From Mactromeris polynyma (lineage: Eukaryota; Mollusca; Bivalvia; Venerida; Mactridae): 64,000 nucleotides of DNA. The stretch lies in contig JASFXZ010000004.1 in the NCBI GenBank assembly GCA_032209605.1, positions 620,001 to 684,000 on the forward strand, given 5' to 3'. Positions 33,901 to 45,352 of the stretch are shown in pieces; positions within the stretch are counted from its first letter, which is position 1; the number at the start of each line of letters is the position of its first letter. The notes under the pieces were generated by a model that saw only the letters and a list, made by a program, of their open reading frames with translations, was not told the DNA's origin and did no database searches. The position numbers and the translations under genes are program-made.

Positions 33901-34566
33901 TGAAATTGTCGTCTTTACCGGTTGATTGTCAGTTTGATTTCCAAATGCAACATAATTATATGTGTGAGTTCCTAGGTTCTAAAAGTCCTACATTTAAAAT
34001 GAATGTTTAATTCCATGTTTAGTATTTATATCCACATGTTCACCAGCCCTTGTTATCAATTTCTGCGTCACATAAGTTTAAGTTAACATAAAGCGGAATA
34101 AATTTTAATAATACGTTATGCACAGTATATGTTCATATAACAGATATTAAATACTTGAAATGTAGCAGACATCAAATGCTTGAAACAGAGTGAAAACTTC
34201 GTATTCGATTTTTCTTGAACGAACGCACGCAGAGAATAATTCAATAAAAGCCTAAGTACACTGAACAAACAAATATGTGTACACATAGTGTTTGTTTTGT
34301 TAAAGAAATCATTGTGTAAAGAAAGTAGATAGGTAATATTAGCCTTGACCTGTGTTATCAGGATTCATGAATTTTAGCGATTATGTTTGCACTGTTTATC
34401 GTCAACAACGTGAAACTCGATTTGCACGTGCATGAATTGTTCAACATGTCCCGTGTGGTATTCGGTCAATTTGTTTTACTTGTCTTATTGACAGTGTTGT
34501 CAAGTGAGCGAAAACGCTTCAAAATCTGTAAACAAATAACATTTTTTACATTGTAGCATATTTAGT
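30928..34566. other. Intergenic, no gene supported
   Basis: No exon, domain or strong repeat. At about 31763-31790 there is a short run of AGGTCA words (AAGGTCAAGGTCAAAGTCAA). Frames at 32753-32992 and 33123-33320 show no domain. Confidence 0.5.
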
Positions 34567-35549
34567 ATGCCAATAATACCCAATAATTTACGCGAATGTG
34601 TGATTGACATGCTTGATGCTGGCATGTCGACAGAAGACTTTGCAAGGCATGTTTGGAGTCCTAGTCGAGCGATACTAAATCTTCAGGACACACCGACAAC
34701 TTGCCACGTCTTGGACGTCCGCGTGTTACAACGCGTGGTAAAGACCGCTGTATCATGAACACGCATTTACGCAATCGATTCCAAACTGTCACTGCTACTG
34801 CTGCTAACACACCTGGGCTTTCTTAATAACCGAATCGTAGGGCAAACTGTTTGTTATCGTCTGCGGGAGAACGGTTTACATGGACGACGTCCTTACGTCG
34901 GATGCGTTTTAAAGTAACGTCATCGTGTAAATCGTCTTAATTGGGCACGTGTACGCACTCGTTGGACACGACGACGCTTGAATACCGTTCTTTTTTCGGA
35001 TGAATCCAGATTTTGTTTACATCGTGGTGATGGCAGGGTGCGCGTCTCCCGAAGGAGAAATGACTGCTGTGCTGACTGTTGTGTTCTTGAGCGAGATCGT
35101 TTCGGTGGTAATTTGGGCAGCGATTGCCCATGGTTATCTTTCACAACTAGTCGTCATTAATGGTAATTTAAATGCTCAACGTTACCGCGATGACATTCTC
35201 GCTCATCACGTCGTTCCTCTGTTACATAACAACACAAACATCTCGATTTTTTAGCATGATAATGCCACATCTCATACAGCTAGAGGCAATGTACATTTTC
35301 TTATAACACATAACATTGATTTCATTGATGATTGGGCCGCTAAAAGTCCTGATCTCAACCCAATCGAGCACGTCTGGGATATTCTGGACAGACGAGTGAG
35401 GCGTCGTCCCAACCCACCTGCTTACGTCAACGATATTTGTCAAGCGCTCATTCAGGAATTGAACAATATTCCACAGGCAGAAATCAACACCTTAATCAAT
35501 TATGTGCACTGCAGTGTTCAACCCAAGAGGTGGTCATACCCGTTATTAA
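34567..35549 (+). pseudogene. Degenerate Tc1/mariner transposase (35-residue D-E spacing)
   Basis: Transposase pieces lie in order but in different frames. They are an N-terminal DNA-binding start (MPIIPNNLRECVIDML at 34567), a linker with LRNRFQTVTATAANT near 34770, the first catalytic Asp in LFSDESRF (34999), the second in HDNATSHTARG (35258), the Glu in SPDLNPIEHVWD (35366), and the terminal RGGHTRY with TAA at 35547-35549. The second Asp and the Glu are separated by 35 residues, one more than in classical Tc1, as in DD35E (Traveler-like) families. The copy is dead: TAG at 35252-35254 precedes HDN, and frameshifts lie near 34680-34760, 34900, 35110 and 35515. A CAGTGTTGTCAAGTGAGCG segment near 34491 could be the left end, but no matching inverted end was found. 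Confidence 0.88.
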
Positions 35550-36606
35550 GTGTTATTTTTGTGTTTAACCCCTGCCTCACTTGGTCAAAATTTCCCCCAT
35601 TTTATGCTTACCTTCGGCTATCATTTATGCACCAAACCACACTCTTTAAACGCATTTATAACAATGATTCCCCCGATTTGTTTTCATCCATCTATGTTCA
35701 AGCAAACTTAGCAGAAGTTTCATATTTTGTTTAGCATAATTATATTGTTGTTGGTGAATGATGTTAATGATTTAGCATTCATGATCTTTATAATAATGTA
35801 GTGTTATTGATAATGCTGTTGATAGTTTATGACTTACGTGATGGTATAATATTGTTGATGATGATGATGACTCTAGCCATAAGGCATACGATATGTGTTG
35901 TTGATGAAGATGGTGGTGATATTGCTGACATTGATGTGGCTGAAGGGTTGTTTTTTTGTAATTGATGCTGTTGATGAGGATTAAGTGAAGCTAAAGCATA
36001 TGTGTTGTCATGTTTATGAGTATGCGGCCTATAATAATGATGTAAGTGCTTTATTCATTGCTGTTGATGATGATCATGATTATGATGCTGAAGAGTTAGA
36101 GTGATGTTGTTTGACATAATGAAGATGACGATATTTTTGTCTAGTCCGCTTGCGGAGTGCTTGACATAGTCACTACAACGTCTGTCCATCCGGATGTGTT
36201 GTATCTGGTCTAGTACTCTCCTGTATGGGGGGTTTTCAATTCACTTGGCTCAAATGTTCACTATGATAAGATGGCGTGTCCGAAACTCAAAGGCCAATGT
36301 CACACTTGGAGATCAAAGGTCACAAATGGGTCTGAAACTTCTTTAAGGACCATTACTTTGTCATTTATTGGTTAGTTTTTCTCAATACTTGGCGTAAATG
36401 TTCTCCATGAGGAGTATGTATAGTTATCGTGCATAAGACACGTGTTAGTAACTTAAATTCACACTTTGAGGTCAAACGCCAAAATTAAGTCTAAAATAAC
36501 TTGTCCGGCTTATTGTATCTTGGTAGATTATTAATTAATATTATTTCTTTATGATGATTATGATTTTGAGGAGTTAGAGTGGTGTTATTTGAAATAATGA
36601 AGATCA
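35550..36606. other. Intergenic with GAT-rich tracts and a dispersed repeat
   Basis: From about 35740 to 36120 the plus strand is rich in GATGATG and GTTGTTGATG, the complement of the CAT/CAA array that follows. From about 36125 to 36530 there is non-coding sequence of a type common in molluscan repeats (GTCTGTCCATCCGGATG, then repeated AGGTCAAA words). The call rests on resemblance only. Confidence 0.45.
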
Positions 36607-39179
36607 CGACAATGTGGTGGTATTTTTGCAACAAAACAACCTCAATACCACATTATTATCATCAACAACCATAAAACAACATCGATACCACGCCATCATC
36701 ATCTACAACAACAAAACAACATCAATACCACACCATCATGAACAACAACAACAATACAACATCATTACCTTATCATCATCATCAGTAACAAAAAAACAAC
36801 ATCAACACCACATCATCATCATCAGCAACAATACAACATCAAAACCACGCAATCATCATCAGCAACAACAAAACAACATCGATACCAAGCCATCATCATC
36901 AACATCAATACAATACAACATCAATGCCATACCATCAGCATCATCAACAACAATACAACAGCAATACCATACCACCATCATCATTAACAACAATACAACA
37001 TCAATACCACACGATCATCCACAGCAACAGCAATACAACATATAATCCACGACATTATCATCAGCAACAACAACATATCACCAATACCACACCATCATCA
37101 TCATCATCAACAACAAATTAACATCGATACCACACCATCATTATCAACAACAATACAACATCAACGCCACGCTATCATCATCAATAACAATACGTCTTCA
37201 GTGCCACGACGTCATCATCAGCCACAACAATACAATATCATTACCACACAACAATCATCATCAGTTACAACAAGACAACATCATTACATGTACCACGCAA
37301 TCATCATCAGTAACAACAATACAAGATCAGTATCACATCATCATCATCATCAGCAACAACGTTAACAATCAATATCACGCCATCATCATTAGCAACAACA
37401 ATATATCATCAATACCAAATCATCATCATCACCATCATCATCAACACTACGATATCAATACCACATTATCATCATCATCAGCAACAACAATACAACATCA
37501 ATGCCACATTATCATCATCGCCATTAGCAACAACAAAACAACATTAATACCACATCATCATCACCATCAGCAACAACAATAGAACATCAATACCACATTA
37601 TTATCACCATCAGCAACAGCAAACAACATAATTATAGCATCATCATCATCACCATCACAACAACAATACAACAAAAATACAACATCATTATCAACACCAT
37701 CAACAACAGCAATACAACATCATTACCACTTTCATCATCACCATCACAACAACAATACAACAAAAATACCAAATCATCATCAACACCATCAACACCATCA
37801 ATACAACATAAAAAACACATCATCATCATCACCATCAGCAACAACAATACAACATCAATACCACATCATCATAATCACCTTCAGCAACAACAATACAACA
37901 TCAATACAACATTATCATCATCATCAGCAACAACAATACAACATCAATACAAAATCACCACCATCAGCAACAACTATACGGCGTAAATACCAAATCATCA
38001 TCATCATTATCAGGAGCAACACTACAACATCAATACCACATCATCACCATCAGCAACAACAATACAACATCAATACCACATCATCACCATCACCAACAAC
38101 AATACAACATCAATACCACATCATCATCATCAGCACAACAATACAACATCAATACAACATTATCATCACCATCAGCACAACAATACAACATCAATACCAC
38201 ATCATCACCATCACACCTACAATACAACATCAATACCACATCATCATCATCACACCTACAATACAACATCAATACCACATCATCACCATCAGCAACAACA
38301 ATACAACATCAATACCACATCATCATCATCAGCACAACAATACAACATCAATACCACATCATCACCATCACACCTACAATACAACAAAAATACCACATCA
38401 TCACCATCACACCTACAATACAACATCAATACCACATCATCACCATCACACCTACAATACAACAAAAATACCAAATCATCATCAACACCATCAACAACAT
38501 CAATACAACATGAAAAACACATCATCATGATCATCATCAACAACAACAATACAACATTTATACCACATCATCATCGTCACCATCAGCAACAACAATACAA
38601 CATCAATACAACATTATCATCATCATCATCAACAACAATAAAACACCAATACCACATCACCACCGTCATCAACAACAATACGACGTAAATACCAAATCAT
38701 CATCATCACTATCAGGAGCATCAATACAACACCAATACCACATCATCACCATCAACAACAACAATACAACATCAATACCACATCATCACAATCAGCAACA
38801 ACAATACAACATCAATACCATATCATCATCATCAGCAACAACAAAACAACGTAAATACCAAATCATCATCATCACTATCAGCAACAACAATATAGCATCA
38901 ATACCACATTATCATCAGCAAAAACAATTCAATATCCATACCACATTATCATCACCATCAGCAACAACAATACAACATCAATACCACATCATCATCATCA
39001 CCATCAGCAACAACAATACAACGTCATAACCAAATCATCTTCATCACCATCAGCAACAACAATACAACATCAATTACATATTATCATCATCATCAGCAAC
39101 AACAACAATACACTATCTTTGCCACATCATATTCATCACCATCAGCAACAACAATACAACATTATCATCATCATCAGCA
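36607..39179. repeat. CAT/CAA-rich compound minisatellite, about 2.5 kb
   Basis: Irregular units of about 36-48 bp made of (CAT)n, CAGCAACAACAA, TACAACATCAATACCA and similar words. Long spurious frames appear on both strands (for example 36614-37045 plus and 38289-38549 minus). The right end abuts the inner end of the right inverted arm. Confidence 0.92.
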
Positions 39180-40959
39180 AAAAACACATGTGTGAGAAGT
39201 TAAGCTCCGCCTGTCGCTATTTTTTGTAAAGCGATATCTGATTGGATAAGCGACTACTGCTGACCAATGAGCGCTTAGCTTTGCAATGAGTAATTTGAAT
39301 TGCGCAATTAGGGCGATTTCTTTGCGATTTTTCACCGTTTTCAATATTGACTCACGGATATTTTCTTTTACGTCTGTCGCGTCATATGATGTATACTCAT
39401 ACTTGATATTGAGGTTAATTCTAAAACACCGGTTATAGATTGTATTTGCACTGAATTTCGTGGGTAAATACTTTTCATTATTGCATAATTTGACATTTGT
39501 TTAGTGTAACATTAACGTGTCAGGTCAGGTTTCTTACAAGGCCATTGTTGGTAAACGGGCCATAAGAGTAAATGTGTTTACTTTACTTTCGAGACTTTGC
39601 TCACTTTGATGGACTATCATAACAAATAATACACATAATCACATGACTAAACCAAAGAATATAGTAAGCACACTATAGGTTTCTTTAGTTTCTAACTATA
39701 AACATGCTAACTAACAAGAAGAGATGCACATTGTATAACACTGTATGTTTCACAACTATCAAGCATTATTAATTAAAAGATCCAGTGTTGTGTTAGGGAA
39801 AATAATGAAGCCTGATCAGAATTGATAAGACGACCACCATTTTTACGTTTCTTCATTATAAAATGCCACTGGAATGTCTTTACTTGCTCCAAGGTTTACA
39901 CTAAATTGCTGAATGGTGATCATGAACACATCTCAACCTATACAACACCTGGGGGCGTTTCATCAACGGACGTATCGCAAATCGCAGCTGATAATCGCAT
40001 AATCGCAGACAAAAATCGCAAATCGCGTTTCATTAAACATCGCAAATATTAGCGACTGGGTTCTTCCACTCGCAAACCAATGTATTCATCGCAAAACTGA
40101 CTGATGTGTTATGTACTGTCGTTTTCCAGGTCTTATGTATGTGGCGTTCCCTGTCGACACTTACGCTCTCTTGTAATATGACCAATTTTTATATGTTGTG
40201 CGGTTAGTTCTCTTAAGACAATTTTACATGATTGTGATGTATGTGTTAACATGCCCTACATTTGTATTCATATAATTGTGTAAGTTTCTCGTTCGTCATT
40301 TATATACATGTTGATCGAACTGAAATAGTTCCATTGCAGAAACATGTAAGTAATAGTAATACTATAAAATTATATATTTTTGTTTCTCCAATGTATACAT
40401 GTAATTAAGACATGAATTATGACATTGCATAACTAATAATTGAATACTTTACTTGAATTGGAATTACATTACAATTGTTGATGTTAAAGATGCCCTAACC
40501 AATGTAGCAACAATACAGGAAATACGGCCAGTTCTAATATTTAACGTTCAGATGGACCAAATGCATCTTTAATAAACATAAGGTGGCTGATCTAGGAGTT
40601 AAAATTTACGGGCCGTCTTTATATTTGTGTGGTAAAACAGTATATATAGATAAAAAGTGAATGATGAAGTCGAGCACAAGGTTAAGGTTAAGGCATAACC
40701 TCTATTTGACATTTACAATTGATTTAAAAGTTTGACTTTGTCCTATCTAGAAACAAATCTTTCTAAGTTTTGTCAAGAGATAGTCATGGAAGCTATTAAG
40801 TGATATGACAAACATCTCAGTCAACCCGGATTCTTGTAAAAATTAATTACATATAAGTAGTAAATACTTGAAGGTTTTGATAAATTCACTCTGATAAACA
40901 TGCTTGTATCCTGTAGATAACTCGCACCAACTTGTACATGCCGATACAATCTACACAGT

Positions 40960-41151
40960 ATGGCTTTGAACGTGGTTTTGATTGCTATCTGTATCTGGTG
41001 TAACTTGAAATTCGGAAATCAGCTTAGTGTTATAAATGCTTACGTGGTTATATCGTACATGATTAATCAGAATAACAGAAAACAGATTCGATCTGACCTG
41101 GACGAGTTACAGAAATCCCCTCCATATTATTTAGTAAAAGCCTTTTGTTAG
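40960..41151 (+). CDS. Hypothetical 63-aa frame with a signal-like N-terminus, intact only in the right arm
   Basis: Begins with a hydrophobic stretch (MALNVVLIAICIWC) and continues into a polar, possibly helical part (NNRKQIRSDLDELQ). The equivalent in the left arm (minus strand, about 25875-25690) has a TGA after the fifteenth codon and an altered middle, so it is broken there. I do not recognise it. It could be a first exon, a small secreted protein, or chance. No clear donor site follows its end. Confidence 0.25.
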   Translation: MALNVVLIAICIWCNLKFGNQLSVINAYVVISYMINQNNRKQIRSDLDELQKSPPYYLVKAFC

Positions 41152-41342
41152 CAATAATAGCAGTTACATGTTTCATATGTAAAATTATTATGAGTGTATT
41201 TTGTTTTTGAATTAGATGCATGCGTTCATGTTTCAATGTGCTTTTTGAATGGCTGTGCACTTTGTATGTGTCTATTCATACTCTAGTCATTTATTCATTG
41301 TTATATACATTGCGTCAGCAGTGATGTACAGTAACGACAGTT

Positions 41343-41530
41343 CGGATAATGCGTCTCATATCCATCACATACCTTGCAACAGTTATTTACATATGCTAAC
41401 TCACTTCGATGAAAAGCTTCGTTAATATTTATGCCAAACGTACTAGTAATACTTATACAGGGCATTAACCTAAGCAAAACAAACTTAGGCTACTTACTTG
41501 TCCTACAGGTACGGATTTGAACGCGAAGCT
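41343..41530 (-). mobile_element. Right-arm-specific insertion with a tRNA-like box
   Basis: The left arm reads straight through this point (TGAGCTAACTGTCG near 25478), while the right arm carries about 185 extra bases. On the minus strand its start reads AGCTTCGCGTTCAAATCCGT, which contains a B-box-like word, so a tRNA-derived SINE is plausible. Confidence 0.4.
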
Positions 41531-42064
41531 TAGCTCAAACATTCTTTAACATATTCATTGATAACATCACGTAGAGTACTACATCGTGTCAATATCAGTG
41601 CCAAAACATTCGACGAAAATGTTTTGTTAACTTGTAAATCGCGCACTTGTCTATGCCCTTTACCAGGTCCGCGCGTTAAAGAAAGGATCACGGCGGCTAG
41701 CACATGAGTGTACGACATACATCATATTAAGAATACCTAAACATTCATACAAGCTTAAAAGCTATTAAAAACACACCACTCTTTACTGCAATACAACATT
41801 AACACTAATTGTCTTGTAAGAAATATAGTGTCCACGAGTTGATGGTGACTAGTGAAGCTAGTATGGTATAATAAAAAAGACACACACGTTGTTGTCGGAA
41901 AGAGTTGCATTCCCCTCCATAAATTCAGAAGCTCTCTATAGAAAGGAATACAAAATAGCAAAACGCGTTATGAGGTGAGATTTTTTATTGCAAAATGCGT
42001 TGAACATAAATCACGTCTAAATGTTATCTAACGTGGGGTATATGTGTCTGACATATAGTCTTCC

Positions 42065-42290
42065 GTCGTCGAGTGGCTTAGGCATCCACCTTTGGAGCGG
42101 GAGGTCGAAGGTTCAAATGGAGTCCGTTCTGATATGGCCGGTTGGTGAGCCGCCTGCTAGTTAAATAATGGCTACCATGCGCCTACCTGCCTGCTCAGCC
42201 CATGAGTCATGTCTGTCCCTTTCGTTATTTTCTCACTGGAAACACTCTTTTAGCATTCTTACCATAAGAAAAACAATGTGTGTTAAATTA
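42065..42290 (+). mobile_element. Possible tRNA-derived SINE in the right arm
   Basis: GAGTGGCTTAGGCA (A-box-like) at about 42075 and GAAGGTTCAAAT (B-box-like) at about 42107 are spaced as in a tRNA gene. They lead into the same body as the left-arm copy. The head differs from that of the left arm. Confidence 0.45.
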
Positions 42291-43018
42291 AAATGGCATT
42301 ACACAATTGAACTAGATATAGTGGAGACCTGGTTTTGTAGTTGCGGTGTCATTTTGGTTTCTACTTGCTACATTTACACCAGAACTTCCGTTGGCTCGGA
42401 GTTATACGTTTTTGTCGTCCTCGAGTGCCGACTGGCAGATACAATATATCTTGCACATACAACACATCAGTATTGTATTACATGATACGAGATTGGTATA
42501 TTTTGTGGCTTAACTATGATTATAAATTAATTATATCATGGTTCAGATAAACATACATCGGAAAACCGCATTTTCCTAATTTCTTTCAATTGTTCCAAAT
42601 ATTTGGCACACACCCGCTTCTGTAGGAAAATGATTTGACAAAGTCGAATTAAAGGTCACAGATTAGTATTGTTCTTAAAACGTTAAAATGACACATATTT
42701 GCGATATATCATACACTTTAACAGTTTAAACAAAAAAATATGGCATGGAAAAAATATTGAAAATCGCTTAAATATGGATTGATAACAATGTAATTTGCAA
42801 AGCAATGACTATCACATACATATTATGTACGTTTGACTTTGTATATTATTGGAATTATAATACTTACCTCATTGTCAGCAGTATTTATGATGAGTTAAAC
42901 ATTGTTTACAATTCTGTACAGACGCATTCATCTTGATCAATAGGCGTTTGCGAAAACAATTCTAAGTAAGGTGTACATTACGCGCCATTTCGTTCACATT
43001 GTATTTTATATATATTAT

Positions 43019-43622
43019 AATAGAGTGCAAAGAAGACACTCCTTTTATTTCACTGAAGTTTATATATGTTGCAACACTATGAGACATTTAACTCCCGAAT
43101 TTATTCTGTAATACTCTTAGCATATGTCATTGACTGTGACAAACTCTTACATAAAACAAGTATAAATATATATTTAGATGTATATATGTGTTTTTTGTAT
43201 CATTCAATGTTCCTAAATCGTTCGGTTCAATAATGTTCGTGTTTCATTTCCTTTGATTTTGTAATTGTTACATTATAAACAATAGTATATTTCATTTCAC
43301 TTGGGGTGACGATGAACCTTGTATGTGACATAACCTGCTCGACTTCTTCATTCTATTCCATAGTCTATTTACATTTTTTCGTCCCAGGAACTACATGTCT
43401 TCGGATCGATAACAATTGTGAATATATCCTTGCGCATCAGCACACATGTCTTGCCCTGTTTTCACGAACTAATTTTGTTTTGATACTATGATTATATATC
43501 TGTTTATTATTATGCGTTATTTTTAATACATATCATGTAACATATCTTCCTTATTTATTCGCGTTGAGAGTAAAAGTAGTCAAAAGTGATGTTACAATGA
43601 TTATATTGTAGATTTGTTTTAC
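43019..43622. other. Intergenic, no feature seen
   Basis: AT-rich non-coding sequence between the right arm and the TTAA-flanked element. Confidence 0.5.
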
Positions 43623-43863
43623 TTAAGGTATTAGACCCATAATGACGTCGGCAATTTCCGCCAAACGTCGACAAATATTGACAGTCACCGTAACCGTTCT
43701 CGTTAGAAATCGCTAGACGTCGTGTCGGACAAAAATATATTTACTTTTTGTCAAAGTATTTTACTTGAAACAAAAATAGCTAATACAGAACAAGAAATAT
43801 ATTTCTTTAAGTAAATAGTCGTAAGAAAACGAAAACTTAAGTCGATTATTTAACCCATTCCCC

Positions 43864-44168
43864 CGATAATTACGCCTTTTTTGTCATATATCTATCGCCG
43901 CACAGATCCGCGTTTCTTGGCCTTTACCCCTTGCCGGATAATTACGCCTTTTTTGTCATATATCTATCGCCGCACAGATCCGCGTTTCTTGGCCTTTACC
44001 CCTTGCCGGATAATTACGCCTTTTTTGTCATATATCTATCGCCGCACAGATCCGCGTTTCTTGGCCTTTACCCCTTGCCGGATAATTACGCCTTTTTTGT
44101 CATATATCTATCGCCGTACAGATCCGCGTTTCTTGGCCTTTACCCCTTGCCGGATAATTACGCGTTTT
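43864..44168. repeat. 72-bp tandem repeat, about four copies, inside the piggyBac-like element
   Basis: ATAATTACGCCTTTTTTGTC starts at 43866, 43938, 44010 and 44082, with a partial fifth start near 44154. The copies are almost identical. The 24-residue repeating frames across it are a by-product of the period. Confidence 0.93.
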
Positions 44169-44800
44169 TTGGCCTTTTACGACCCTGACTTTTAATTTGA
44201 AATTAAACCGTAAATTATGTCAATAAAATCGCATAAAGTAGTTTGTAATAAACTTTAATCACTATTAAAACGATGCAAATACAAAAAAGTATAGCAGTTA
44301 TTTAAAGTTACGCCATAAATTACGTTTAAACTTGATCGGTATCATAATATTTTCACTACGTGAGAGTGAAGGTCGCGCATGCTCAACGACCGAAAAGTTT
44401 TCCAAGATTCTCTAAATAAATTAACTCGTCAAGGTCGTATTTAAAAATAAACAACCAATGAAAATTCGACCATCCATCGATTACGCGGGGATTTCCTATA
44501 TTACACACGACATGTGTAGAGATTTTCTCTGAAGCCAGCTGTCTACACAGATCGTTTCCTGTGTATATTACGGTGCAATAAAATCCCAAATATACAGTGT
44601 GACATGTTGGGTAAGATTATGTAATTGTTGAGTGCAATACAGATGCTTATTATTATGCAAATTAGAATAATTGGAGACTATAGAATCTGCTCATAGATCC
44701 GTGCCACATTTTTTATTTACATTCAGATCGTGCGAGAACACAGAAAACATTAAAAAGTCGATCAAATTTGAATGACAATAATAGTATTAGAAATTTAATT

Positions 44801-44935
44801 ATGGCACATATTTTTGATAGCGATTCTGATGAGTCTGATTTATCTGGTCTCGAGTATGATGATATGTCTGATGTTGAGGTTCCTTTGCTTCATGAGGAAT
44901 CCTCAGGCTCTGATGATGATATTGAATATGCCTAA
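44801..44935 (+). pseudogene. N-terminal remnant of a piggyBac-type transposase
   Basis: A 44-codon frame rich in Asp, Glu and Ser (SDSDESDLSG, SGSDDDIEY) ending at TAA 44933-44935. Directly after, a shifted frame reads PNDEWTETFHYD. An acidic start followed by a W-containing segment is typical of the poorly conserved N-terminus of piggyBac transposases. Together with the TTAA ends this suggests an internal deletion that removed the catalytic domain. The identity rests on composition and context, not on a conserved motif. Confidence 0.55.
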
Positions 44936-45352
44936 TGATGAGTGGACAGAAACGTTTCATTATGATTTAATACATTTATTATTTTTAATAACTACATAAA
45001 TAACTTGTGTCTACATGGAATCCAGTTATGCAGTACCACGAAAAAGATATAATTATTTGATTTGAATGATTACAGCTGTTGTTGTTGTTGTTTAGAGCAG
45101 CATAAGATAATCCAATTGTTGACATATATTTTATCATAATTTAGGAAAATATGTAAATCAATATTTCAATTAGCAATGCTGATGCTGTCGGTTTATTGTG
45201 TAAGAAGGTTTTCATGGAATGTCCGTATCTTTTTAAATAAACGGTGGAATGTGATAACATTTTGAAAACTACGTCAGTGTATAGTATATATTCAAATGAT
45301 AATGTAATCAAAAGGTTTCAAAATAATGACCATTATGGGTCTAATACCTTAA

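Larger units (their letters stand above)
39180..43018 (-). repeat. Right arm of the large inverted duplication
   Basis: Reverse-complement counterpart of 24178-27622. It is longer because of arm-specific insertions. These are a GCGAT-rich block at about 39948-40050 (with GGGGGCGTTTCATCAA), about 185 bp at 41343-41530, and about 410 bp at 41698-42110. The differences are spread along the arm, so the duplication is not fresh. Confidence 0.9.
43623..45352 (+). mobile_element. Non-autonomous piggyBac-like element
   Basis: The ends are a perfect 18-bp inverted repeat, GGTATTAGACCCATAATG at 43627-43644 and its complement ending at 45348. Each is bordered by TTAA (43623-43626 and 45349-45352), the target duplicated by piggyBac transposases. 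The 1722-bp body contains four tandem 72-bp repeats and a short acidic frame that looks like the beginning of a transposase. The catalytic part is missing, so the element could move only if a full-length relative supplies the enzyme. Confidence 0.88.

Noticed and set aside
36614..38549. Gln/His/Ser-rich and Asp/Val/Leu-rich frames
   Set aside because: Microsatellite translation on both strands, with no start context or unique sequence.
24178..43018. A single giant transposon (for example Maverick/Polinton) with long inverted ends
   Set aside because: The loop has no polymerase, integrase or capsid-like genes, the arm ends carry no common terminal motif, and no target duplication was found.
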